From positions 62,001-126,000 of the forward strand of contig JACKNO010000005.1 in NCBI GenBank assembly GCA_024234815.1: a DNA stretch of 64,000 bases, read 5' to 3'. Numbering within the stretch: position 1 is the first letter of the stretch; each line of letters starts with the position of its first letter. The position numbers and the translations under genes are program-made. This DNA is from Pseudomonadales bacterium. Its GTDB lineage: Bacteria; Pseudomonadota; Gammaproteobacteria; Pseudomonadales; Halieaceae. Shown here one piece after another: positions 7,846-17,974 of the stretch. The notes under the pieces were generated by a model. It saw only the letters and a list, made by a program, of their open reading frames with translations. It did not search any database and was not told the DNA's origin.

Positions 7846-10242
7846 GTGAACAAGTTCAACCTCACGTTCAGGGGCAAGATCATCGAAGGCCATGATCCCG
7901 GGAAGGTCAAAGACCGCCTCGCCAGCCTGCTTGCCATAGACGACCCCAAACTGCTGCAACGTTATTTCTCCGGCGATCCCGTGGTCCTGCGCCACAATAT
8001 GGAGCGCAGGGAAGCGGCGGAGTTGTACGCCCGCCTGCGCCGCCTGGGTGTTCACGCCGAGTTGGTCAAGGTAGGCGAGCGAGGCGACCTGCACGCGGGA
8101 GAAAAGCCCCCGGAGCCTGCTCCCGCTGAGCCGACGCCCCCACAGGCAAAGCCGGAAAAAAAACGGCGAGCAGGCAAAGCGGCCGCAAAAAAAGCGCTGC
8201 TGACTGAGCAGGCTGCGCTACTCAAGGCCAAGGAAGACGCGCTGCGAAAGGCCCTGCGCGCCCGCGAGAAAGAGCAGGCCAAGAACAGGAAGGCGGAGGA
8301 GGCACGCAAAAAGGCCGAGGAGCAGGCCCGCAAACGGGCCATCGAAAAAGAACAGGCAGCCCAGCGCCGCGCCATGGAAGAGCAGGCCGTCCAGCGCGCA
8401 GCCGTCGAATTGGCCCAGAAACCTTCACTCAAGCCCGTGGAAGCGAGGGTGCGGACCCGGCTCGAAACCCCCTCGCGCCAGCGCAACTCGGGGGAAGCCG
8501 ATGGCAGGCGCAAGCGCCAGCCGGGAGCGCCGAACCTCTATAGCATGACTCCCTTTCGCAACACCCCCGCCATTCGCGCCAGGGCGACGGAATCGCGCAG
8601 AATCAAGCGGCTGGCGTTCACCAGCGCGGCGCTCGCCCTGGCGGCGGCTGTGATACTTGGCGCGGGGCTGCTCGGCCGTTCCGCCCCGCCCGCACCCGCC
8701 GGAGCCAGCGCGATCGCCATCGAACCCCAGCGGGGACCACTGCTGCTGACGGCGGCGGACCTTCTGCAACACGACAGGGCTGGCGTAGGCGTCGCCGACC
8801 TGACACTGCGGAGCATGGGCGTGGCGGAGTTGGCCGCGCCGATGGTGTTCAACGCCAGTGGCGAACTGCTGGCGCCGGGGCGCCTGGATGAGTCGCAGCC
8901 GACACCGGCAGATAGCGCTCCCCCGCTGCTCCGGTGTGTGCTGGCGGAATCCCGCTGCGAGCAGTTCTCGCCCGCACTGGCCGGCACCACGATATCCGCC
9001 CTGGCCGTACACCCGCTCGATGGCAACATTTTCATTGCCGATGCCAGCGCCGGCGAATTGCTGAAAGTGAGCCCCGAAGGCGCGGTACTTGCCCGCGCCG
9101 CCGTCGAGCTCCCGCCACATCCGGCGCTGCGCCTGGACGCGGGCCTGTTGCTCAGCAATCGCCCGGGCGGCACAAGAATAGGCGTTTTCCGCTACGAGGA
9201 CGACGCTTTCGGCCAGGAATTGGCCGAGATCGAACTGCTGGCCGGCTCCGGGGGCGCGCCCGGTCACAACGAGATAGTCGATTTCCTGTGGAACCGGGAG
9301 CACTGGTGGGTTCTGCTGGCACCGGCGAACGGCAGCGGCGCCCAACTCCACCGCTTTGACGCGCAGTGGCAATTGGTGGACAAACCGGAACAGTTGGCGG
9401 GCAGCCAGCCGGTGCAATTGGTCAACTGGGGCGGCCGGATACTGCTGGTGGATCCCGGCCGCATTCCCGTCCAACGTTTCAACGACGCGGGCGTCGCGGA
9501 AGCAGCGCTGGTATCCGACAAACTGGCCGACATACTCGCGCGCGGCGAGCGCAGGGAAAAGCTCATCATGCTGACCTGGCGCACAGCCATTGCGTTGTGC
9601 CTGCTCGCGGCCGCGGCAGGCCTGTTCCTGGGATGGCTGCACCGGGCCCGCAGCATGGTTTATACATCCTGCAAGGAGCAGGGCGCAGAACCCGTGGACA
9701 GACTTGCCGATAGCATAGATTGGGCTGAGATCGAGCCCGACCGCAAAACAATCCTCGGCAAAAAAAGAGGCTCGAGCTACGCGGCCCTGGCGCTGGTCAT
9801 CGTTGCCTGCGCGGGCTTCCTGGGTGTGTCGGCGCTTGCCCTGGCCGCCATACTGCTGGCACTGGCGGGGCCCGCCGCCGCGCTGCTGTTACTTCAGCGC
9901 GGCGACCAGGGCCACATCGGCATAAACGGCGATAAACTGCTGCTGGTGGATCACGATGGCCTGTACCACATGGGTAGTGGCAGTCGGATTCACTATCGGG
10001 GTCGCTTCGTCATGATCGACGATGTGACAGTATTCACCGGTTCACCACTGCTGCCCGCCTTCAGCCGCGCCTGGATTGAACAGCACCTGAGGCCACTGGT
10101 GGCCAACGGGGTACGGGTGGATCGTACTATCCTGTTCGTCAAACTGCTGCAGGCCCGCCACCCGCTCGCGCTTGGCGCCGTCGCCATCGCGGCGACCTCA
10201 GCCGCTGCCGTCGCGCTGCTGTCACTGCAGGGGATTTTTTGA
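7846..10242 (+). CDS. Large membrane protein: N-terminal small module, coiled coil, NHL-like propeller, four or five helices; function unknown
   Basis: Unrecognised protein of 798 residues starting at a GTG. Visible parts, in order. Residues 1-80: a compact module (FNLTFRGKIIEGHDPGKVKD onward) resembling a recurrent N-terminal module of proteobacterial membrane proteins, from memory and without a family name. Residues 85-195: a Lys/Glu/Ala-rich highly charged coiled coil. A basic linker. A transmembrane helix at about 256-277. About 290-570: a presumed periplasmic domain with NHL-like repeats (LAVHPLDGNIFIADASAGEL is the clearest). Further helices at about 575-597, 643-690 (two) and 768-795. 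Coiled coil and propeller should therefore face opposite sides of the inner membrane, a sensor or scaffold layout. No catalytic motif is visible. Neighbours give no clear hint; the lactate operon follows. Confidence 0.75.
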   Translation: MNKFNLTFRGKIIEGHDPGKVKDRLASLLAIDDPKLLQRYFSGDPVVLRHNMERREAAELYARLRRLGVHAELVKVGERGDLHAGEKPPEPAPAEPTPPQAKPEKKRRAGKAAAKKALLTEQAALLKAKEDALRKALRAREKEQAKNRKAEEARKKAEEQARKRAIEKEQAAQRRAMEEQAVQRAAVELAQKPSLKPVEARVRTRLETPSRQRNSGEADGRRKRQPGAPNLYSMTPFRNTPAIRARATESRRIKRLAFTSAALALAAAVILGAGLLGRSAPPAPAGASAIAIEPQRGPLLLTAADLLQHDRAGVGVADLTLRSMGVAELAAPMVFNASGELLAPGRLDESQPTPADSAPPLLRCVLAESRCEQFSPALAGTTISALAVHPLDGNIFIADASAGELLKVSPEGAVLARAAVELPPHPALRLDAGLLLSNRPGGTRIGVFRYEDDAFGQELAEIELLAGSGGAPGHNEIVDFLWNREHWWVLLAPANGSGAQLHRFDAQWQLVDKPEQLAGSQPVQLVNWGGRILLVDPGRIPVQRFNDAGVAEAALVSDKLADILARGERREKLIMLTWRTAIALCLLAAAAGLFLGWLHRARSMVYTSCKEQGAEPVDRLADSIDWAEIEPDRKTILGKKRGSSYAALALVIVACAGFLGVSALALAAILLALAGPAAALLLLQRGDQGHIGINGDKLLLVDHDGLYHMGSGSRIHYRGRFVMIDDVTVFTGSPLLPAFSRAWIEQHLRPLVANGVRVDRTILFVKLLQARHPLALGAVAIAATSAAAVALLSLQGIF

Positions 10243-10265
10243 CAGATTGAGGGACATCGCACGGG

Positions 10266-10295
10266 GCGACAGCACTTCCCGGTATTCGATATACT
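10266..10295 (+). promoter_or_regulatory. Possible sigma70 promoter of lutABC
   Basis: GCGACA (4 of 6 matches to TTGACA) at 10266-10271 and TATACT (5 of 6) at 10290-10295, 18 bp apart, about 58 bases upstream of the lutA ATG. No operator-like palindrome for a LutR/LldR-type regulator was recognised beside it. Confidence 0.35.
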
Positions 10296-10352
10296 GTTGC
10301 GCTTGGCACCACCCGCACCATCGCACGAAAACAACCAGGAACCACGGCTTGC

Positions 10353-11150
10353 ATGACTACCACCCGACCAGAACAGCCGGAGGCGTCGACACCCGCGTTG
10401 CAGGTCTCTCTCTTCGTCACCTGCCTCGCTGACCTGTTGCGCCCTTCCGTCGCCTTCGCCAGCATCAAACTGCTGGAACAGGCAGGTTGCGAAGTGACCG
10501 TGCCGGCGGCGCAGACTTGCTGCGGCCAGCCTGCCTATAACACCGGCGATTACGAATCCTCGGCACCCCTGGCCAGGCAACTGATCAAGCAGTTTGAATC
10601 CGCCGACTACGTGGTGGTGCCATCGGGCTCCTGCGCGGGCATGATCCACCACCACTATCCGCGCCTGCTGGACGGGGAGTGGCGGGAAAAGGCGCTGGAA
10701 CTTGCCGCCAAGACCTTTGAACTGACGACATTTCTGAATGACATCGTGCGGCTGCGACGAGGTGAGCGCCCCGCCATCACACTGCCGGGGGTCACCTATC
10801 ACGACAGTTGCGCCGGACTGCGCGAACTCGGTATCAAACGCCAGCCGCGCGCCCTGCTCAGGGAGTTGTGTGATCTCGAGGTAACCGAACTGCCCCAGAG
10901 CGAAGTATGCTGCGGATTCGGCGGCACCTTCTGTGCCAAGATGCCGGAAATTTCCGGCAAGATGGTCAATGACAAGCTCACCAACGCACTGGCCACCGAG
11001 GCGCAGATCCTGGCCGGCGGCGACCTGGGCTGCCTCCTCAATATCGCCGGCCGGGCAAAACGCAATGGCAAGGCTATCGAGGTCAGGCACATCGCTGAAC
11101 TGCTGGCGGGCGATCTCGATACCCCCGCCATAGGCCAGGGCAAGTCGTGA
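10353..11150 (+). CDS. lutA: L-lactate oxidation complex subunit LutA (CCG-domain Fe-S protein)
   Basis: Cytoplasmic iron-sulfur protein of 265 residues, first subunit of the LutABC complex, which oxidises L-lactate to pyruvate. Two cysteine-rich CCG domains are visible: AAQTCCGQPAYNTGDYE near residues 45-60 and SEVCCGFGGTFCAKMPE near residues 185-200. Such domains bind Fe-S clusters in heterodisulfide reductase-like and glycolate oxidase-like proteins. The stop overlaps the GTG start of lutB (GTGA at 11147-11150), so translation is coupled. It heads the three-gene lut operon. No lactate permease or LutR regulator gene is adjacent. Confidence 0.93.
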   Translation: MTTTRPEQPEASTPALQVSLFVTCLADLLRPSVAFASIKLLEQAGCEVTVPAAQTCCGQPAYNTGDYESSAPLARQLIKQFESADYVVVPSGSCAGMIHHHYPRLLDGEWREKALELAAKTFELTTFLNDIVRLRRGERPAITLPGVTYHDSCAGLRELGIKRQPRALLRELCDLEVTELPQSEVCCGFGGTFCAKMPEISGKMVNDKLTNALATEAQILAGGDLGCLLNIAGRAKRNGKAIEVRHIAELLAGDLDTPAIGQGKS

Positions 11151-12880
11151 AACAAACCAGCAATACCTTCCTTGACAACGCACATGTGGCCCTGCAGGAC
11201 GCGGACAAGGCCCAGCGCCGGGATATCATGGCCCTGTTTACGCCCCTCGTGCGCAACGCGGCCATGGAGAGCTTTGGCCATTTTGAAGCGCTGCGGGCGC
11301 ACGTCAAGCAGGTAAAGCAGCACAGCCTGGAGCACCTGGATCACTACCTCGCACGCTTCGAGCAGGAAGCGCTGCACAACGGCAACCATGTGCACTTCGC
11401 CGCAGACGGCGAACAGATGAACAGTATCGTGCTCGAAATATGCCAGCAGCACAGCGCCCGCCACGTCGCCAAGGGCAAATCCATGGTTACCGAGGAGACA
11501 GGTCTCAACGACTATCTCAAGCGCGCCGGCATACGGGTCATGGAAACCGACCTGGGGGAGTACATCATCCAGCAGGCGGGAGAAACCCCCAGCCATATTG
11601 TCGGGCCGGCGCTGCACAAATCCGCTGCCGAGGTGCGCGATTTATTCCTGGCCAAACACGATCTCGGTGACCGCGAACTGGCGGAAACGTCCGACATGGT
11701 GCGCGAGGCCCGCGAGGTGCTGCGCGAACACTTCCTGAAGGCGGAGGTCGGTATTATCGGCGCCAACGCCCTGATCGCGGAAAACGGCTACAGCATGCTG
11801 GTCACCAACGAGGGCAACGGCGACCTGTGCGCCAACCTGCCCAATGTCCTGATCGTGTGCACGACCATCGACCGGGTGCTGCCCCGGGCCGAGGATGCCA
11901 CCGCCACGCTGCGCCTGCTGGTGCGCTCGGCCACCGGCCAGGCCCAGACCTGCTATACCAGCTTTTACTCGGGACCCAGGCGCGAACAGGATATCGACGG
12001 CCCGCTGGAAACCCACATCGTGCTGCTGGACAACCGCCGCAGCGAGATCCTGGCAAGTGATTACAAGGAGATGTTGCAGTGCATCCGCTGCGGAGCCTGC
12101 CTGAACCACTGCCCCATTTACGCCGGTGTCGGCGGACATGCCTACGGCTGGGTCTACCCCGGCCCCATGGGCTCTATCCTGACGCCATTGCTCACCTCAC
12201 TCGAACAGAGCAATGCCCTGCCCAACGCCTGCACCACCTGCGGCCGCTGCGCCGAGGTTTGCCCGGCCGATATTCCCCTGCCCGACCTGCTGCGGGATCT
12301 GCGCCACGAGGAGTCCGAGCGCAAGTTGTCGCCCGCTCGCTGGCGCCTGGGGCTGCAACTGCACGCCTGGCTCGCCTGCCACCCCCGGCTCTACCGCGCC
12401 CTGACAGGGCTGGGCATATTTATTCTGTACCTGCTGGGCCGCCGCAAAGGCAGCTTCAAGCACCTGCCACTGGCGGCGGGGTGGACCAGCGAGAGGGACT
12501 TCCCCGCACCGGCGGGTAAAACATTCATGCAGCAATACGCGGCGCAGCAACGCGCTGACAAGACCAGGGAGCACAAGCAGGCGACGCCGGTGAAGCGCGC
12601 GCCCAAACCGGGCCGTGTCAGCGGGCGCGGGACACCGGTGGGGCGCGGCTCCAGCGGCCGCACCTCAGCCGGCCGCACCTCAGCCGGCCGCATAGAACCA
12701 AGCATGGGAGAGGGTTGGCAGCACGAGGCAGGTCCTGCTTCGCCAGGCACCATCCGTGATAGCGGTAAAATTAGCGGAGGCAGCAAGGACAGCGGCGGCA
12801 AAGCGGCTGCGAAAAAGCCCAAGGCACATCCCGGCGGGCCGCGCGGCAAGAAACCGAGGCGACGCAAAGACCATGACTGA
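11147..12880 (+). CDS. lutB: L-lactate oxidation iron-sulfur protein LutB with a basic C-terminal tail
   Basis: Cytoplasmic electron-transfer subunit, 577 residues; typical LutB proteins are about 460-480. The ferredoxin-type cluster motifs are CIRCGACLNHCPIYAGVGG (about residues 309-327) and CTTCGRCAEVCPADIP (about 364-379). The last 110 residues are extra. They are rich in Lys, Arg, Gly and Ser, include the repeated unit SAGRT encoded by a 15-bp tandem repeat, and end in a lysine/arginine block. The GTG start overlaps the lutA stop by 4 bp. The end overlaps the lutC start by 8 bp. The tail looks disordered and nucleic-acid- or membrane-surface-binding in composition; its function is unknown. 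Confidence 0.93.
   Translation: MKQTSNTFLDNAHVALQDADKAQRRDIMALFTPLVRNAAMESFGHFEALRAHVKQVKQHSLEHLDHYLARFEQEALHNGNHVHFAADGEQMNSIVLEICQQHSARHVAKGKSMVTEETGLNDYLKRAGIRVMETDLGEYIIQQAGETPSHIVGPALHKSAAEVRDLFLAKHDLGDRELAETSDMVREAREVLREHFLKAEVGIIGANALIAENGYSMLVTNEGNGDLCANLPNVLIVCTTIDRVLPRAEDATATLRLLVRSATGQAQTCYTSFYSGPRREQDIDGPLETHIVLLDNRRSEILASDYKEMLQCIRCGACLNHCPIYAGVGGHAYGWVYPGPMGSILTPLLTSLEQSNALPNACTTCGRCAEVCPADIPLPDLLRDLRHEESERKLSPARWRLGLQLHAWLACHPRLYRALTGLGIFILYLLGRRKGSFKHLPLAAGWTSERDFPAPAGKTFMQQYAAQQRADKTREHKQATPVKRAPKPGRVSGRGTPVGRGSSGRTSAGRTSAGRIEPSMGEGWQHEAGPASPGTIRDSGKISGGSKDSGGKAAAKKPKAHPGGPRGKKPRRRKDHD
12656..12691 (+). repeat. 15-bp tandem repeat inside lutB
   Basis: The unit GGCCGCACCTCAGCC occurs twice in full (12656-12670, 12671-12685), then six bases of a third copy. 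Because 15 is a multiple of three, it keeps the lutB frame and encodes alternating GRTSA units. Copy number could vary between strains without breaking the gene. Confidence 0.8.
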
Positions 12881-13571
12881 CAGTGCCCGTTCCCGCATTC
12901 TCGACAGCATCCGCCAGGCCAGCCGCAGGGCGGATGACGATACCATCGAGCGCGAATTGCAGGCACTGGGCAGCGCACCCACGGCCGACCTGCCCGCTCC
13001 GGAACTCAGCACCGCGTTCCTGGCCAACGTACTGAAAAACCAGGGCAGTATAGACTGCGTGGCCAACCGCTCCGGTGTTGTCAAAGCGCTTGCGGAATAC
13101 CTCTACCGACATTTTCGCAGCCACCGCCTGGTGGCGGGCAACGACCCGAACCTGGCGGCCATGCCCTGGCGTGAAGCCGGGGTGCTGCCGCGCTTCGGTA
13201 GTGTGGAGCCGGGAGAACCCGTAACCCTGAGTTACGCCCTGCTGGGCGTGGCGGAGATCGGCGCCATTGTCACCCTGACCGGCAAGGCCAATCCGGCGGC
13301 CAACAACCTGTTGAGCGAACACCACATCGTGGTGGTAGACAGCACGCGGCTGGTGCGTGATATGGAAGCGGCCTGGAAGATCATTGCCACCGAATCCGCC
13401 AGAACGGGCAGACCCCGCGGCATCAACTTTATTGCCGGCCCTTCAAGTACCGCGGACATCGAGGGCAAGCTGGTTTACGGCGCCCATGGACCCCGTAACT
13501 GGCACGTGATAATGATGGGTGACCTGCCAGCAACAACAGTGGCAGAGGCTCACGCGCTGGCGGGTCGCTAA
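12873..13571 (+). CDS. lutC: L-lactate oxidation complex subunit LutC (LUD domain)
   Basis: LUD-domain protein of 232 residues, third part of the LutABC lactate oxidation complex. The core LSYALLGVAEIGAIVTLTGK and the C-terminal GPSSTADIEGKLVYGAHGPR block are typical of LutC/YkgG. The chosen start is the ATG at 12873, which overlaps lutB by 8 bp and gives MTDSARSRILDSIRQASRRA, the usual N-terminus. An upstream in-frame ATG at 12756 would lie deep inside lutB. LutC closes the operon; the convergent SYLF gene begins after about 33 bp. Confidence 0.93.
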   Translation: MTDSARSRILDSIRQASRRADDDTIERELQALGSAPTADLPAPELSTAFLANVLKNQGSIDCVANRSGVVKALAEYLYRHFRSHRLVAGNDPNLAAMPWREAGVLPRFGSVEPGEPVTLSYALLGVAEIGAIVTLTGKANPAANNLLSEHHIVVVDSTRLVRDMEAAWKIIATESARTGRPRGINFIAGPSSTADIEGKLVYGAHGPRNWHVIMMGDLPATTVAEAHALAGR

Positions 13572-13604
13572 TGCAGTGCGACAGGCTATACGGCCCAGCC
13601 GAAT

Positions 13605-14198
13605 TTACTGAACCTTGCTAAGCGGTGTGTAGCTATACTTCTGGCCGCCCAGCGCCACCTCGAACATCAACCCGCCCCTGGCGATAGTAAATACCGCCAG
13701 GCCGCGGCGATAACCGCCGTGCGCAGTTGTCGCGTCGTTTCTGCCGCCGCTGGCACCTGCCGCCAGGCCGCCTGTGGTGCTGGCATCCGCCGACACGCCG
13801 GCGGTGACAGCCACCGCGGTGGCCTGGGCGCTGAACTCAAAGTTGCCGGAGGTAAATTCCTCGTAAGCCGTCTGGTTCTGGAAAAAGATGATCTGGCTGT
13901 AGGCCTGGGCGCCGACCTGCGCACCTGCGGTCAACTGGGTCACAGAGGTGTTACCCACATACTGGCCGGCTGCATACACACGGCCTTCGCCGAAGGAACC
14001 ACCGACCACGAAACCGATTTTGCCGATTGTCGGGAACACCGCGTAGCCATAAGCACCGTCGAAAAACTTGCCGCTGGCGCCCGCACTCCTGAATGAGTTG
14101 ATGGTGTCGCGGTACTCATCCGCCCGGGCCGGCGCCGCCACGAGCAACAGTATGGACAAGAGCGGCAGTAGATAAGCGGCTTTGAAAAGATTTCGCAT
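13605..14198 (-). CDS. Exported lipid-binding SYLF/YSC84-domain protein
   Basis: Secreted protein of 197 residues. A Sec signal peptide is evident (MRNLFKAAYLLPLLSILLL, then VAAPARA followed by DEYRDT), predicting a periplasmic location. The mature part matches the SYLF (YSC84, DUF500-like) fold: GYAVFPTIGKIGFVVGGSFG near the start and YSQIIFFQNQTAYEEFTSGN in the middle. SYLF domains bind lipids such as phosphoinositides in eukaryotes; the bacterial role is not established. The start is preceded by AAGGTG about 7 bases upstream. A 13-bp palindrome lies about 40 bp before the start. Confidence 0.88.
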   Translation of the reverse strand: MRNLFKAAYLLPLLSILLLVAAPARADEYRDTINSFRSAGASGKFFDGAYGYAVFPTIGKIGFVVGGSFGEGRVYAAGQYVGNTSVTQLTAGAQVGAQAYSQIIFFQNQTAYEEFTSGNFEFSAQATAVAVTAGVSADASTTGGLAAGASGGRNDATTAHGGYRRGLAVFTIARGGLMFEVALGGQKYSYTPLSKVQ

Positions 14199-14237
14199 GG
14201 GTTTACACCTTATTTGTGGAGCGTGAGTAATAACGGG

Positions 14238-14250
14238 ATAAGCCGCTTAT
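14238..14250. promoter_or_regulatory. 13-bp palindrome upstream of the SYLF gene
   Basis: ATAAGC-C-GCTTAT is a perfect 6+1+6 inverted repeat, 40-52 bp upstream of the SYLF start codon, where a promoter would be expected. It could be a dimeric regulator's site. There is only one copy and no matching regulator gene nearby. Confidence 0.25.
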
Positions 14251-14300
14251 TCTGGGTGGGTGGAGGCAGCGGGTCAAGACATAGCCGCCCGTCGCACCAG

Positions 14301-14333
14301 CGCCGGCCGCGACAGCAAGTGATCGCGCCGGCG
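14301..14333. terminator. GC-rich hairpin at the 3' end of ppc
   Basis: The arms 14301-14312 and 14323-14333 pair over 11 bp with one bulged C and a 10-base loop. It begins 5 bp past the ppc stop codon, so it may end or protect the gapX-gap-ppc transcript. The T-run (GTGTTTTC) is on the plus-strand side only, so it is not a classical intrinsic terminator for ppc. Confidence 0.35.
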
Positions 14334-14338
14334 TGTTT

Positions 14339-16966
14339 TCAGCCCGTATTGCGCATGCCGGCGGCGACCCCGGCTATAGTCACCATGATGGCCCTCTCCA
14401 GCACTGCCTCCGGCGCCTCCCGGCTGCGCCGCAACAGCTCCGCCTGCAGCATATTCAGTGGTTCGGTATAGATATCGCGCAGGCGCAGTGACTCGGCGAT
14501 CCACGGCTCGGCAGCCAGCAGTTGTTGCTTGCCCCCCACTTCCAGCACCGTGGCGGTATCACTGGCCAGTTGCTGGCGCAGGGCCTCGCCAATGGGCCGC
14601 AGCTCGGCGGGCACCAGGCACTCGTCATAGTAGGCGGCTATCCTGGAATCCGCCTTGGCGAATACCATTTCCAGCATGTCCATGCGGGTGGAGAAAAACG
14701 GCCATTGTGCGGCCATTTCCCGCAGCAGGTCTCCCTGCCCCCGGTCCAGCGCCTTGCGCAAGGCAGCACCGGCTCCGAGCCACGCCGGCAATACGAGGCG
14801 ATTCTGCGACCAGGCGAAAATCCAGGGAATCGCCCGCAGGCTCTCTATGCCTCCGCTACCGGCACGACGCGCGGGCCGCGAACCCAGCGGAAGCTTACCC
14901 AATTCCTGTTCCGGGGTGGCGTGACGAAAATAGGATACAAAATCCGGTTCCTCCCGCACCACCTCGCGGTAGGCCTGGCAGGATTCGCTGGCAATGGTGG
15001 ACATAAGATCCCGCCACTGGGCTTTCGGCGCTGGCGGGGTCAGCAGATTGGCCCGGCAGATGGCACCCGTGTACAGGGCCAGGGTCTTGACCGCCATCGA
15101 AGTCCAGCCCAGCTTGGCCCGGATCATTTCGCCCTGCTCGGTCACTCGCAGACCGTTGCGCAGGGAGCCCGGAGGTTGCGACAGCAGGGCCTCCCGAGCG
15201 GGGGCACCGCCCCGGCCTATTGTGCCGCCGCGCCCGTGAAACAGGGTCAGGCGGGTGTCGTGCGCCCCACAGGTTTGCAGCAGTTCTTCCTGGGCGCGGT
15301 ACTGGGCCCAGGCCGCAGCCAGCACACCGGCGTCCTTGGCCGAATCGGAGTAGCCGATCATCACCATCAGCCGGCCCTGGATATGGTCTCGATACCAACC
15401 TTCCTGCAACAGGGCACTCACCACCTCCCGTGCCCGGGACAGGTCGTCCAGCGTCTCGAACAGGGGCGCAACCGGAAGATTATGGCCACATCCCGCTTCT
15501 TTCAGGAGCAGGTGAACCGCGAGTACGTCGGAGGCCTGCCGCGCCATGGATATGACGTAAGCGCCCAGTGCCTGCGGCGGCTGGCTGGCAACCACGGCGC
15601 AGGTATCCAGTACCTCGCGCACAGCTGCCGACGGCTGCCAGTGATGTGGCACCAGCGGGCGACGACTCGCCAGCTCGCGCAGCAGGAAGGCGCGACGGGT
15701 GTTTTCGTCCCAGTCGGCGTAGTCCCCGATTCCCAGATAACTGGTGAGCTCGGACAGCGCCTCGGTGTGACGGGAGCTGTCCTGGCGCACGTCGTGCTTT
15801 ACAAGGTGCACACCGAAACAACGCACCCGACGCAGCAGGTCCAGGAGCGCGCCATCGGCAATAATCTGCATTCCGCATTCTTGCAGCGACTGGTAGCAGG
15901 CCAGCAATGGCTCCCATAACTGGTCAGGGGACGAAAGTATCTCCCCTTCCGGCGCAGCCTCCCCGGCCAGGTCTGCCTCGATGGCCGCGCGGGTATGGCG
16001 CAACAGGTCGCGCAGCCGGCGCAATACGACGCGGTAGGGCTCGTGCGCTCCACCCGCCAGCGCATGCAGCGAATCGCTGCAACGGGTCATCGACAGCTCT
16101 TCCACCAGTTGCAGCACATCCGCCAGGTAGAGGTCTGCCGCCTGCCAGCGACTGAGCAGCATCACCTCGGCGGTAATGGGGGCGGTGACATTGGGATTGC
16201 CATCGCGGTCGCCCCCCATCCAGGAAACAAAGGAAACTGGCGCGATATCCAGGGGCAGGTGCTCACCACAGCGCTCGAACAGGGCCCGGTCCAGCCGTCG
16301 CAGGAACTCGGGCACCGCTCGCCACAGGGAGTCCTCCACCACCGCGAAACCCCATTTCGCCTCATCTACCGGCGTGGGGCGCTCCAGCCGAAAATCATCG
16401 CCAAACCAGATCTGGGCAATCAGTTCCCGCAGGCGCACATGCAGGCGCTCGCGCTCGCGCTCGGTAAGCCCCTGCAGTTCGAGCTGGGCCAGGCAGCGAC
16501 CGATTTCGCGATGTTTGTGAATCAGGGTGCGGCGGGTTATTTCGGTAGGATGGGCGGTGAGCACCAGTTCAATTTTCAGATCGCGCACGGCATCGACCAC
16601 CGCCGTGGGCGCGATGCCCTCTTCCAGTAATTCGCCCAGGCTTGTGGCCAGGCTGCGGGAAGCCGACAGCAATGTGTCTGTCTCACGGGATACATTGTGG
16701 TGCTGGTCCGCGATATTGGCGAGATTGAGAAACTGGCTGAAAGCGCGCGCCACCGGGACAAGCTGCCCATTGTCCAGGTTTCGCAAAAGGTCCTGCAGTT
16801 CCGCCCTGGCGCCTGCCGTGCCCTTGCGGGCGCTCTTGGATAGTTGCCTGATCTTTTCAATCAAATCAAGGAACGGTTGCCCCTGGGCGGCGGCGACGGT
16901 GTCTCCGAGCAGCCGCCCCAGGAAGCTGACATTGCTGCGCAGGGACGCATAGGCTGTGTCGTTCAA
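14339..16966 (-). CDS. ppc: Phosphoenolpyruvate carboxylase
   Basis: Cytoplasmic anaplerotic enzyme: PEP plus bicarbonate gives oxaloacetate and phosphate. It is 875 residues, close to E. coli Ppc (883). Hallmarks are VLTAHPTEITRRTL with the catalytic His near residue 138, SWMGGDRDGNPNVTAPIT, the glycine loop FHGRGGTIGRGGAP and the C-terminal GVAAGMRNTG. The start is a TTG at 16966, giving NDTAYASLRSNVSFLGRLLG after Met, which aligns with the E. coli N-terminus; no ATG would fit. AGGG sits about 10 bases upstream. Only 6 bp separate it from the gap stop, so it belongs to the gapX-gap-ppc operon, linking the lower glycolysis/gluconeogenesis step to oxaloacetate supply. Confidence 0.96.
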   Translation of the reverse strand: MNDTAYASLRSNVSFLGRLLGDTVAAAQGQPFLDLIEKIRQLSKSARKGTAGARAELQDLLRNLDNGQLVPVARAFSQFLNLANIADQHHNVSRETDTLLSASRSLATSLGELLEEGIAPTAVVDAVRDLKIELVLTAHPTEITRRTLIHKHREIGRCLAQLELQGLTERERERLHVRLRELIAQIWFGDDFRLERPTPVDEAKWGFAVVEDSLWRAVPEFLRRLDRALFERCGEHLPLDIAPVSFVSWMGGDRDGNPNVTAPITAEVMLLSRWQAADLYLADVLQLVEELSMTRCSDSLHALAGGAHEPYRVVLRRLRDLLRHTRAAIEADLAGEAAPEGEILSSPDQLWEPLLACYQSLQECGMQIIADGALLDLLRRVRCFGVHLVKHDVRQDSSRHTEALSELTSYLGIGDYADWDENTRRAFLLRELASRRPLVPHHWQPSAAVREVLDTCAVVASQPPQALGAYVISMARQASDVLAVHLLLKEAGCGHNLPVAPLFETLDDLSRAREVVSALLQEGWYRDHIQGRLMVMIGYSDSAKDAGVLAAAWAQYRAQEELLQTCGAHDTRLTLFHGRGGTIGRGGAPAREALLSQPPGSLRNGLRVTEQGEMIRAKLGWTSMAVKTLALYTGAICRANLLTPPAPKAQWRDLMSTIASESCQAYREVVREEPDFVSYFRHATPEQELGKLPLGSRPARRAGSGGIESLRAIPWIFAWSQNRLVLPAWLGAGAALRKALDRGQGDLLREMAAQWPFFSTRMDMLEMVFAKADSRIAAYYDECLVPAELRPIGEALRQQLASDTATVLEVGGKQQLLAAEPWIAESLRLRDIYTEPLNMLQAELLRRSREAPEAVLERAIMVTIAGVAAGMRNTG

Positions 16967-16972
16967 AACGAC

Positions 16973-17973
<1,001 letters not shown>

Positions 17974-17974
<1 letters not shown>

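Noticed and set aside
14522..15919. 465-codon open frame on the plus strand
   Set aside because: Antisense to ppc, whose catalytic motifs are unambiguous.
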